Below are positions 1 through 6,750 of a DNA stretch of 9,710 bases, piece after piece (positions within the stretch are counted from its first letter, which is position 1; the number at the start of each line of letters is the position of its first letter). The notes below the pieces were generated by a model. The model was given only the letters and a program-made list of their open reading frames with translations, was not told the origin of the DNA and ran no database searches. Position numbers and translations under genes: made by a program. The stretch spans positions 1-9,710 of the forward strand of contig PFUQ01000170.1 of the NCBI GenBank assembly GCA_002790175.1, given 5' to 3'. This DNA comes from Flavobacteriales bacterium CG_4_9_14_3_um_filter_32_8. GTDB lineage: Bacteria > Bacteroidota > Bacteroidia > Flavobacteriales_E > Vicingaceae.

Positions 1-195
1 CGAGTTTGGTATTGGGCGAGGTTGTTCCAACTCCTACATTACCAGTTAGTGGCAAGGTGTTAGGTGTTTGAGCCATTAACTGATTAGAAAAAAATGCTAA
101 AAAGATTAGAAGTTTGAAGTTTGAAGTTTGAAGTTTGAAGTTTGAAGTTTGAAGTTTGAAGTTTGAAGTTTGAAGTTTGAAGTTTGAAGTTTCAT
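1..195 (-). CDS. 5' end of a secreted tail-fibre/adhesin-like protein with its start codon in an out-of-frame (OFF) configuration
   Basis: The minus strand reads KLLIFLAFFSNQLMAQ followed by TPNTLPLTGNVGVGTTSPN in one open frame from about 115 down to the window edge. This is a signal peptide (Lys, hydrophobic core, probable cleavage after MAQ or nearby) followed by the G-[VI]-G-T-x-x-P motif common at the mature N-terminus of Bacteroidota secreted fibre or adhesin proteins, some of which end in phage-tail-fibre chaperone domains. The best ATG is at 195-193, but 12 copies of a 7-bp repeat lie between it and the core, so it is out of frame by one repeat unit and meets TAA at 108-106. No in-frame ATG lies between the upstream in-frame stop (289-287) and the core. 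The in-frame ATG at 76-74 would remove the signal peptide. In-frame CTG (202-200) and TTG (256-254) are conceivable but poor starts. The body of the protein lies outside the window, so its function is inferred only from the motif. Confidence 0.68.
109..192 (-). repeat. Perfect heptanucleotide tandem repeat, 12 copies, inside the start region of a secreted-protein gene
   Basis: The plus-strand unit is GAAGTTT (AAACTTC on the coding minus strand), repeated exactly 12 times over 84 bp with no mismatch. It begins immediately after the ATG at 195-193 and ends immediately before TAATC, which continues the signal-peptide core. Because 7 is not a multiple of 3, each gained or lost unit shifts the frame. 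With n copies, n = 1, 4, 7, 10 or 13 joins the ATG to KLLIFLAFF; the present n = 12 gives M(KLQTSNF)4 and then TAA. A perfect array of this kind is prone to slipped-strand mispairing. In a draft or metagenome assembly the copy number may also be collapsed or averaged, so the exact count should be treated with care. Confidence 0.97.
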
Positions 196-253
196 AATTC
201 AGAGATTTAGAAAGTGAATAACAAGTAAATATAAAAAATAAAATGAAGTAAAG

Positions 254-261
254 CAAATTTA
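254..261 (-). promoter_or_regulatory. Possible -7 box for the repeat-headed gene
   Basis: On the minus strand this reads TAAATTTG, a full match to the Bacteroidota -7 consensus TAnnTTTG. It lies about 58 bp upstream of the ATG at 195-193, which would leave a leader of roughly 50 bases. No good TTG-type -33 element is seen 19-21 bp further upstream, so the assignment rests on one box in AT-rich DNA. Confidence 0.35.
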
Positions 262-288
262 TTTTTAAAATAATGCGTAATTCGGGTT

Positions 289-305
289 AAAAAATTACAT
301 TTTTT
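289..305. terminator. Weak A/T-only hairpin downstream of the three-gene operon
   Basis: A perfect 7-bp inverted repeat, AAAAAAT and ATTTTTT around a 3-base loop, begins about 14 bp past the stop codon of the OmpA-family gene and ends in a T run on either strand. It could act as a weak intrinsic terminator for the operon, but the stem has no G-C pair, so termination is doubtful. Read-through into the repeat-headed gene is possible. Confidence 0.22.
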
Positions 306-318
306 TAGGATGGGATTT

Positions 319-2436
319 TTATTTACCTTTAAAAACATCTTTAAAATCTTCACTAGTAGTTTTAAATGCTGTTCTTCTATTTTTTTGGTGACAATCGCAA
401 TCCTCTTTGCCTGATTCTCCACATTCTGGGTATTTAGAACAATCGTCTAATGGTTCGGTTTCACCCATTCCTTTAGATTCTAATCTATTTTTGTTTATTC
501 CATGTTCAACCAAGTATTTTACAACTGAGCCAGCTCTTTTATCGGATAGTTTTAAATTATAAGCATCATCTCCTCTTGAATCGGTGTGAGAACGTATTTC
601 AATAGTAATGTTGTTGTTTAATTCTAAGAATTCAACTAATTTATCTAAAATTTCTTTTGATTTAGGACGTAATGTTGCAGCATCAAAATCGTATTCAATT
701 CCAGGAATTTCAAGTTCTCCCATAGGAATTGGGGTAAGGAAAAAATCTTGAACAAAATGTTGCGATTCCGTTAACCCCTCGGTAGATATATTCGCTGCAT
801 CACCAAAATACTTAGCTTTTTGAGCTTTCATAAATAACTCCCAACCGACTTCCAATTTCCGTTCATAATTTCCTTGGTCGTCTGTTGTAAGAAAAAAAGA
901 TTCCGTTTTTCCTCTGATGTCTTTAAAGGTAATTAAAGCATTAGGAATAATTTCATTGGTTTCGGCATTAAAAGCAGTTCCACTAATACTAAATTTCATT
1001 TCTGGTTGTCCAAATTCATAAATCTTGTAGCAATAAACCGAGCCTTCATATTCCTCGCCACAATCACATGGTTTTCTATCGGAGGATAAATAGCCCCTTT
1101 TTTGATCTTTTCCAATGATAAAATAGGCGTCATCTTTACTAGAATTAAATGGTTTACCAATGTTTTTTGGAGTACTCCAAACATCTTCGTCTTCGTTGTG
1201 GGTAGTTTTATAAATATCTAAGCCTCCAATACCTCCTAAAGCATCGGATGAAAAATACAATGTTTTGGTGAAGTAATTATAAAAAGGTGTTACTTCATCT
1301 CCTGATGTATTAATGTAAGAACCCATATTAATAGGATTACTTAATCCACCATATTCATCAATATTACAATACCAAATATCCATGCCGCCTTGACCTCCAG
1401 ATCTATCGGAAGAAAAATATAGAATATCTCCCTCCATCGACAAAGCTGGATGCATCGATTTATAACCATCAACATTTATTTTGTCGTCTAATTTTAATGG
1501 TTGAAGCCATTGATTGTTAAAGTTTTTACTCACCCAAATGGCAACTTCTCTATTGTTAACAGCAGATTTTCTTGTAAAGTAAAAAGTAGTTCTATCGATG
1601 GACAACACTCCTGCCCCTTCATTATTTTCAGAATTAATAGGTGTTTTAAAATTATCTGGTGCACTGTACCCTTCATCCATCATTTTTTGCGTGGAATAAA
1701 AATCACTTAAAAAATTACTATTTTCATTTTTTTCATCTTTAATAGTTCCGTTAGGTCCTGAAGCAGCAAATACAAGTGTAATTTCATCACCATAATAATT
1801 TGCACCAAAACTTGATGTTCCAAAATTTAGATTAGAATCACTTTGATTTACATTAATTCCTTCGTTAGTAGAGCTAGGGTCTTGGGCATAAGAACAACCC
1901 ACAATATCTTTATCAGCCCTTTTAGCAAGCACCATATCAGGTGTTTCTGCTTTAAATTGCTCTAGTTGTTGTATTGCGGCTTCATACTTTTCATTTTTCA
2001 TCAATGCCTCGCCATACCATAATTTAGAACTATTCAATTCTTCATCTACACCATCAAGAGGATATTTAACGGCAATTTCGTACCATTTTTCTGCATTTTT
2101 ATAATCATTATTTTTTCGATACGCATTTGCTAGTTTATGAAGAACCACAGCATCTGATGCATAAGAATTGGTATCAACTTTTCCTTGCTTAATGGAGTCT
2201 TGTTCTGCTTTATTCTTTTTGGGTGGAGCTATCCACGAACGAGCTTCATAAGGATGAACTAATCCGCTAGCGAGTCCTTTTTTATCAATTACTTTTTTGT
2301 AATAATAAACAGCAGAGGCATAATTTTCATTTTTGTAGGCTTTGTCGCCCATCTCAATAATTTCATTCTTACTTTGAGAAAAAAGTAAATGCCCAATAAA
2401 AAGCAATATAATAACCGATAATCCCTTTAGTTTCAT
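319..2436 (-). CDS. PorE-like OmpA-family protein (TPR, PD40 beta-propeller, carboxypeptidase-regulatory-like domain, OmpA C-terminal domain)
   Basis: This is a predicted periplasmic protein of 705 residues that probably anchors a T9SS or outer-membrane assembly to peptidoglycan. Domains in order: signal peptide (MKLKGLSVIILLFIG..., ending near FSQ, about residue 21); TPR-like helices (about 25-165, with GDKAYKNENYASAVYYYKKV); PD40/WD40-like propeller repeats (about 200-475, with YFSSDRSGGQGGMDIW and YLSSDR); a carboxypeptidase-regulatory-like beta-sandwich (about 480-565); and an OmpA domain (about 575-695) with YDFDAATL, HTDSRG and NLKLSDKRA, which retain the expected peptidoglycan-contacting Asp and Arg. 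This order matches PorE of the Porphyromonas T9SS, though Bacteroidota genomes often hold several paralogues, so the exact role is uncertain. The start is the ATG at 2436, which forms ATGA with the stop of the preceding gene and gives a clean signal peptide. A TTG 12 bp upstream is also in frame but less likely. It is the last gene of the operon. Confidence 0.9.
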   Translation of the reverse strand: MKLKGLSVIILLFIGHLLFSQSKNEIIEMGDKAYKNENYASAVYYYKKVIDKKGLASGLVHPYEARSWIAPPKKNKAEQDSIKQGKVDTNSYASDAVVLHKLANAYRKNNDYKNAEKWYEIAVKYPLDGVDEELNSSKLWYGEALMKNEKYEAAIQQLEQFKAETPDMVLAKRADKDIVGCSYAQDPSSTNEGINVNQSDSNLNFGTSSFGANYYGDEITLVFAASGPNGTIKDEKNENSNFLSDFYSTQKMMDEGYSAPDNFKTPINSENNEGAGVLSIDRTTFYFTRKSAVNNREVAIWVSKNFNNQWLQPLKLDDKINVDGYKSMHPALSMEGDILYFSSDRSGGQGGMDIWYCNIDEYGGLSNPINMGSYINTSGDEVTPFYNYFTKTLYFSSDALGGIGGLDIYKTTHNEDEDVWSTPKNIGKPFNSSKDDAYFIIGKDQKRGYLSSDRKPCDCGEEYEGSVYCYKIYEFGQPEMKFSISGTAFNAETNEIIPNALITFKDIRGKTESFFLTTDDQGNYERKLEVGWELFMKAQKAKYFGDAANISTEGLTESQHFVQDFFLTPIPMGELEIPGIEYDFDAATLRPKSKEILDKLVEFLELNNNITIEIRSHTDSRGDDAYNLKLSDKRAGSVVKYLVEHGINKNRLESKGMGETEPLDDCSKYPECGESGKEDCDCHQKNRRTAFKTTSEDFKDVFKGK

Positions 2437-3431
2437 ATTCTTGGACAATTTTGGATAGGGTTAGGTTTAAATACTTTGGGAATATAGGTTAACGAAATTT
2501 CAAATCCTCCTTTACCATCAGAAAAATCATTTAAACTTGACGTGTTGTAATCGTACCCTATTTTTGCTTCATAACTGCCTATTTTTAATCCTGCTTCAAC
2601 AATAAATGCATCGGCAGACCGATAGGTTGGTCCAAAAAGAATAATTGCATCTGTTCCTTTTAAATGATAATGAAGCATTAACCCATAATTTATTTCCTGA
2701 GCATTTTCTTGTTGCATAAATAAAAGCTTAGGCATTAATTGAAATCTTTCCGATAAATTAATCTTTGCTCCTCCATGTGCGATGTAACGTAAAGGTAATT
2801 TATTGTCAACACCATAAAAAGTTTCATTAGGTTGGGTAATATGAAATATTGATGCTCCAACAAAAGGATTAATTTTTATTTGATCCTTTCCGTAATAATA
2901 AACAAAACCAGCATTTACATCGGGAATCCAAAAACTAGAGTTGCTAACATTTTCTCCGTTTGGTAATGATTGATCAAATGACCCTCCGCCAGTTGTGGTA
3001 TATTGATTTTCAAAGTATAGGTTTTCATAATTTATACTTTTTTGAATTACGCCGCCTTGAAGTCCAATTGAAAACTTATGGGTTTCGTTTTTATCAACAG
3101 TAAAACTGTAGCCTGCATTTAATACTATTCCTAACGCATTATAATCTCCAGCACCTGCTCTTCCATTAATCACTTGACCGCCTATTGCAAATTTGTTAAT
3201 AGGCATATCAAAAGAAATTGCTGCTGTACGATAAGCTTTTGAGGATAAACTTCCCCATTGTGTTCGGTAATGCCCATGAATTCGATAACTTCCATCAAAT
3301 TGTCCTACTAATGCAGGGTTAAGATAAAGTGCTGCGGCATCGTGTTGAGATAAATGCAAATCTTGAGCAGCAGTGTTAATACTCATGCAAATCAAGCCAA
3401 CTGTAATAAAAAAATAATACTTTTTAATCAT
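2433..3431 (-). CDS. PorP/SprF-family type IX secretion system outer-membrane protein
   Basis: This is a 332-residue outer-membrane beta-barrel protein. It has a signal peptide of about 23 residues ending in NTAAQ, the family hallmark region shortly after it (SQHDAAALYLNPALVG, then YRTQW), alternating amphipathic strands throughout, and a C-terminus ending NCPRI, close to the NCPRF-like ends usual in the family. PorP is a core T9SS component in Porphyromonas. SprF of Flavobacterium johnsoniae is needed for secretion of the type B cargo SprB, and SprF-like proteins are typically encoded beside their cargo. Here the gene begins 5 bp after the stop of a large type B cargo gene and overlaps the start of a PorE-like gene by ATGA, so all three are probably co-transcribed and the last two translationally coupled. 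A cargo-specific SprF-like role is the likeliest reading, but the core PorP role cannot be excluded. Confidence 0.93.
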   Translation of the reverse strand: MIKKYYFFITVGLICMSINTAAQDLHLSQHDAAALYLNPALVGQFDGSYRIHGHYRTQWGSLSSKAYRTAAISFDMPINKFAIGGQVINGRAGAGDYNALGIVLNAGYSFTVDKNETHKFSIGLQGGVIQKSINYENLYFENQYTTTGGGSFDQSLPNGENVSNSSFWIPDVNAGFVYYYGKDQIKINPFVGASIFHITQPNETFYGVDNKLPLRYIAHGGAKINLSERFQLMPKLLFMQQENAQEINYGLMLHYHLKGTDAIILFGPTYRSADAFIVEAGLKIGSYEAKIGYDYNTSSLNDFSDGKGGFEISLTYIPKVFKPNPIQNCPRI

Positions 3432-3436
3432 CCTTA

Positions 3437-6400
3437 TTATCTCAATAATGTTACATCTCCTTTTATAGTATGTTGTTCATCATCTAAAGTAACTGCTCGT
3501 ACTGTATAAATGTAAACTCCAATTGGTTGAATTACTCCATCTCGAGTACCATCCCATCCTTTGCTTTGTTGGGTTGATTCAAAAATCAATTCACCCCAGT
3601 TGTTATATATTTTAAAATCTAAATCTTTGTAGGGACCTCCTAATACATTAAAGGTATTGTTTTCTCCAACTCCATTTGGGGAAAAAGCATTTGGCACTTG
3701 AGGAGGCATAAAAACAATTACTTCTTCACAAATAGAGTCCATGCAATTCATGTTATCAGTAATAACTAAACATACAGTGTAATTACCAGCAGCAGCATAA
3801 TTATAAGATGGGTTTTGAAGTATTGATGTTCCTAAAGAATCTCCAAAATCCCAATGCCAACTGACTATGTTTGAAAATGAAAAATCGGAAAAACTGAAGT
3901 TCTCGTTAACTTTCACAGAACCTGGGCTACTTGAAAAACCAGCTGTTGGTGGAGGTTGTATGGTTAGTAGGTTTGATATAGTATCCCAACATCCTTGAGC
4001 CGATTGAACAATTAAATTTACTGTATATGTTCCACTATTGATATAGGTATAAATTGGGTTTTGAGTAGAATCTGTTCCTCCATCTCCAAAAGTCCAATTC
4101 CAAAAAGTTATAGAAGAACCACTAACTGTAGAAGCATCAATGAATTCACTATTTGCTCCTTCACAAACTCCATTTAAATTAAAATTTGCAATGGGGTAAG
4201 AATAGATTAAAACTGGTTGAATAATGGTGTCAATACATCCATTAGAGGAAGCTACAATTAAACTTACATTGTAAGTTCCAGCAGAATCATAAATAGTGGA
4301 TGTACTTGGGTTATTATCAGATAAACTATTACCAAAGGTCCAATCCCATGAATTTATTGGATCTATTGAAGTCGTTAAATCATTAAAAAACACCGTATCA
4401 TTTGGGCAAACAGAAGTGAAAGAAAAATTGGCAAGTGGTGCAGGAATCAATGCAATGTTTAAAGAGTCGGTATAACTTTGACAACCACCATTATTAGTTG
4501 ATGTAAAAACTAACGTAACATTTCCATTATAATTATCTGTAGAATCCGCAAAATAAGTAGTATTAACCAAAGAATCATTTGGAAAAAAATAACCAGAACC
4601 AAGAGTTTGCCAATATCCAGAACCTGTAGTTGAATTGGCATTAATTGGAACAAAAATACTTCCTGCACAGGCGGTGTCGTTTGATAAAATAGAAGCTGTT
4701 GGGGTACTCGTAAATGTAACAGTTAATGTATCAGCATCAGGCACACAGTTTCCATTACCAGTGGAATTAAGGTAAATAATAATAGAACCAGTTGTAGTAT
4801 CTGCTGCACTAGGAATATAAGTAGCATTCAAATCAAATGGATTGGGCTGAAACGTTCCTGTTCCACTAGACATCCATTGCCCTCCTACAGCTGTTGTAAT
4901 ACTTCCAGCAAGAGGAATTGAAGTGGTATCCTTGCATACGGAAATATCATTTCCAGCATCTGCTGTAATTCCTATTGAATATAGAATTGTCATCGTGTCA
5001 GAGTTAGCAGGGCAAAGACCGTTCCCTGTAGTAAAAAGAATAATATTTGCAAAGCCTGCTGATAATTCTCCAGCGGTAGGGGTATAAGCGGCATTTAAAT
5101 TGGTAGTGCTCGGGTTAAAACTTCCTGAACCAATCCATAAACCACCACTAGCTCCACTTACGCTCCCATTAAGATTGGTTATTGGGTTACTCATGCAAGC
5201 AAATGTATCGGTAGTAATTGCTTGAGGTAGAGGTTGAACAAAAATATTTTTTGAAATAGAATCGATGCAACCAGTAGTGGTTTCAACAATTAATTGAATA
5301 GAATATGTTCCCGAAGAAGTATAGGTGTGGGTTGGTGTAGGAATAACTGCTGCACCAGTATCTCCAAAATCCCAATCCCAACTATTTGTGGTAGCATTCG
5401 ATGTTGGAACTGAAGTATCAAAAAAATTAACAGGATTGTTTACACAAATGGAATCTGTATAGGTAAAATCAGGAACAATTCCAGAAACAGTTAATGTATC
5501 ATAAATAGTGTCAGCACAAGGTGTTCCTGCTTGTGCAACTAACATCACAATATAAGTTCCAATTGATGGGTAAGAATAGGTTGGATTAACGAGTGTTGAA
5601 TTATCAGAAGAAGAAAAAGGATCTCCAAAATCCCAGTAAAATGAATTGCCAGTAAGTGGTGTACTTGTATTGGTAAAAGCTATTGCCAACCCAGAACATC
5701 CTGTAACTGGTGCAATACCAGGAAAAGGTAGAGGAGGACAATTGATAACATTGAATTGAAAATCTCTGTAAACCGTATTAATTTTAACCCCATTTCTAAA
5801 CTCATCTACTTTAACACCAACTACATATTGACCAAGAGCTGGTGGAGTTCCTGTAATTACACCAGTAGTTGGATTAACAACGAACCCTCCACCACCTAAA
5901 GGGTTAACAGCACTGTATCCTCCATTATAAGTTACAGGAGTAAAAGTAGCTACATTTCCAGGAAAAGTTGGGGCAGTATTATGAAATGGATTATAAAACG
6001 AATAAGCTAAAGAGTCTCCGTCTTTATCTGTGGCACCATGATCAAAAACTAATGGATTGCCTTGACAAACAAAAACAGGAGTAAAGTTTTTCCACACAGG
6101 ACTGGAGTTTGTTAACAACAAACTATTATCAGGAATATAAGTGTAAAAACTTTCTCCAGAGCTTAGTGGATTAACTACATTAATTACGCTGACATTTCGG
6201 CAACAAGTTGCATAAAACAAATGATATCCACCAAGATTAGGAGGTAAATTATTAACAATGGTTGAATAAATAGCTTCTTCCACACAAATACCTGGATCAA
6301 AAGCACAAGTGTCAATTGGAGGATTTAAAACAGCAACTTGTGTTTTAGGAATAACAATGTCTTTGTCTGGAATAAAACTGGCTCCATTTGGTTGTCGAAC

Positions 6401-6589
6401 CTCAATTCTAACACTGTTCGGTAATTGAACACTAGATGGGCTACAATCTCTGTACATTTTAAACGTAATTTTATAGGTAGAACCTCCTAAATGCTCATAA
6501 GTTAAAGACCCACCAACAACGTGAGTAGCCATTGTCCATATAGGAATAATAGTAATAAATACTACTAGTAAAAAGTTTTTTAGTTTCAT
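3437..6589 (-). CDS. Large secreted PKD-repeat surface protein with type B (gliding-motility-associated) T9SS C-terminal domain
   Basis: A 1050-residue probable cell-surface adhesin or structural protein exported by the T9SS. Seen in order: signal peptide (about 1-21, cleaved before THVVGG); an N-terminal domain of the THVVGG...Y.ITFKMYRDCS type frequent in Bacteroidota adhesins; an Ig/cadherin-like region (about 173-282, with DKDGDSLAYSF and NPTTGVITGTP); two PKD domains (WDFGD near 318 and 404); three copies of a W-GSG-F-P...N..Y repeat of about 85-90 residues (Trp near 481, 571 and 661); three more PKD domains (near 748, 830 and 912); and a type B sorting domain (about 965-1050) with VPNAFSPNGVGENNTF, IYNNWGELIF and GWDGTRDG. 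The usual GDG of the PNGDG motif is GVG here. It is the first gene of a three-gene operon with PorP/SprF and PorE-like proteins, which probably serve its export. The ligand or exact role cannot be read from the sequence. Confidence 0.92.
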   Translation of the reverse strand: MKLKNFLLVVFITIIPIWTMATHVVGGSLTYEHLGGSTYKITFKMYRDCSPSSVQLPNSVRIEVRQPNGASFIPDKDIVIPKTQVAVLNPPIDTCAFDPGICVEEAIYSTIVNNLPPNLGGYHLFYATCCRNVSVINVVNPLSSGESFYTYIPDNSLLLTNSSPVWKNFTPVFVCQGNPLVFDHGATDKDGDSLAYSFYNPFHNTAPTFPGNVATFTPVTYNGGYSAVNPLGGGGFVVNPTTGVITGTPPALGQYVVGVKVDEFRNGVKINTVYRDFQFNVINCPPLPFPGIAPVTGCSGLAIAFTNTSTPLTGNSFYWDFGDPFSSSDNSTLVNPTYSYPSIGTYIVMLVAQAGTPCADTIYDTLTVSGIVPDFTYTDSICVNNPVNFFDTSVPTSNATTNSWDWDFGDTGAAVIPTPTHTYTSSGTYSIQLIVETTTGCIDSISKNIFVQPLPQAITTDTFACMSNPITNLNGSVSGASGGLWIGSGSFNPSTTNLNAAYTPTAGELSAGFANIILFTTGNGLCPANSDTMTILYSIGITADAGNDISVCKDTTSIPLAGSITTAVGGQWMSSGTGTFQPNPFDLNATYIPSAADTTTGSIIIYLNSTGNGNCVPDADTLTVTFTSTPTASILSNDTACAGSIFVPINANSTTGSGYWQTLGSGYFFPNDSLVNTTYFADSTDNYNGNVTLVFTSTNNGGCQSYTDSLNIALIPAPLANFSFTSVCPNDTVFFNDLTTSIDPINSWDWTFGNSLSDNNPSTSTIYDSAGTYNVSLIVASSNGCIDTIIQPVLIYSYPIANFNLNGVCEGANSEFIDASTVSGSSITFWNWTFGDGGTDSTQNPIYTYINSGTYTVNLIVQSAQGCWDTISNLLTIQPPPTAGFSSSPGSVKVNENFSFSDFSFSNIVSWHWDFGDSLGTSILQNPSYNYAAAGNYTVCLVITDNMNCMDSICEEVIVFMPPQVPNAFSPNGVGENNTFNVLGGPYKDLDFKIYNNWGELIFESTQQSKGWDGTRDGVIQPIGVYIYTVRAVTLDDEQHTIKGDVTLLR

Positions 6590-6610
6590 TCGTTAAAGTA
6601 AATTCTGCGG

Positions 6611-6618
6611 CAAAATTA
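6611..6618 (-). promoter_or_regulatory. Likely -7 promoter box of the three-gene T9SS operon
   Basis: On the minus strand the bases read TAATTTTG, matching the Bacteroidota -7 consensus TAnnTTTG. The box lies 21 bp upstream of the ATG at 6589, implying a short leader. A convincing -33 TTG element at the usual spacing is not seen, so confidence is moderate. It is the only such box found in the gap on this strand. Confidence 0.45.
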
Positions 6619-6689
6619 TAAAAATTACTAGACTTTTACTAATTATCGATAAAAACAACATATTCATCTACATTAGTTAATTATTGAAC

Positions 6690-6719
6690 TTGCCTGAATT
6701 GATTATTTATTTATCTTTG
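6690..6719 (+). promoter_or_regulatory. Bacteroidota-type promoter for the beta-propeller protein gene
   Basis: A TTG at 6690-6692 (preceded by C, so CTTG against the TTTG consensus) is followed after exactly 19 bp by TATCTTTG at 6712-6719. Both box sequence and spacing fit the primary-sigma promoter of Bacteroidota (-33 TTTG, -7 TAnnTTTG). Transcription would start around 6725, leaving a leader of about 25 AT-rich bases with no Shine-Dalgarno motif before the ATG at 6751. Confidence 0.65.
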
Positions 6720-6750
6720 CTTCTTAATTTATCATAAATACTCATAACTT

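Noticed and set aside
109..192. Tandem array considered as a CRISPR or an iteron-type origin
   Set aside because: The 7-bp units are contiguous with no spacers, no replication gene is nearby, and the array sits exactly between a start codon and a signal-peptide core, which explains its position better.
207..422. Open frame of about 71 codons on the minus strand overlapping the 3' end of the OmpA-family gene
   Set aside because: It overlaps the well-supported OmpA domain in another frame, its product is low-complexity and Lys/Phe/Leu-rich as expected from AT-rich DNA, and it has no recognisable signal or motif.
996..1184. Open frame of about 62 codons on the minus strand inside the OmpA-family gene
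   Set aside because: It lies wholly within the PD40/CRD part of a convincing gene and shows no domain, so it is a shadow frame.
1501..1710. Open frame of about 69 codons on the plus strand inside the OmpA-family gene
   Set aside because: It is antisense to propeller-coding sequence, lacks a promoter box upstream and has no recognisable features.
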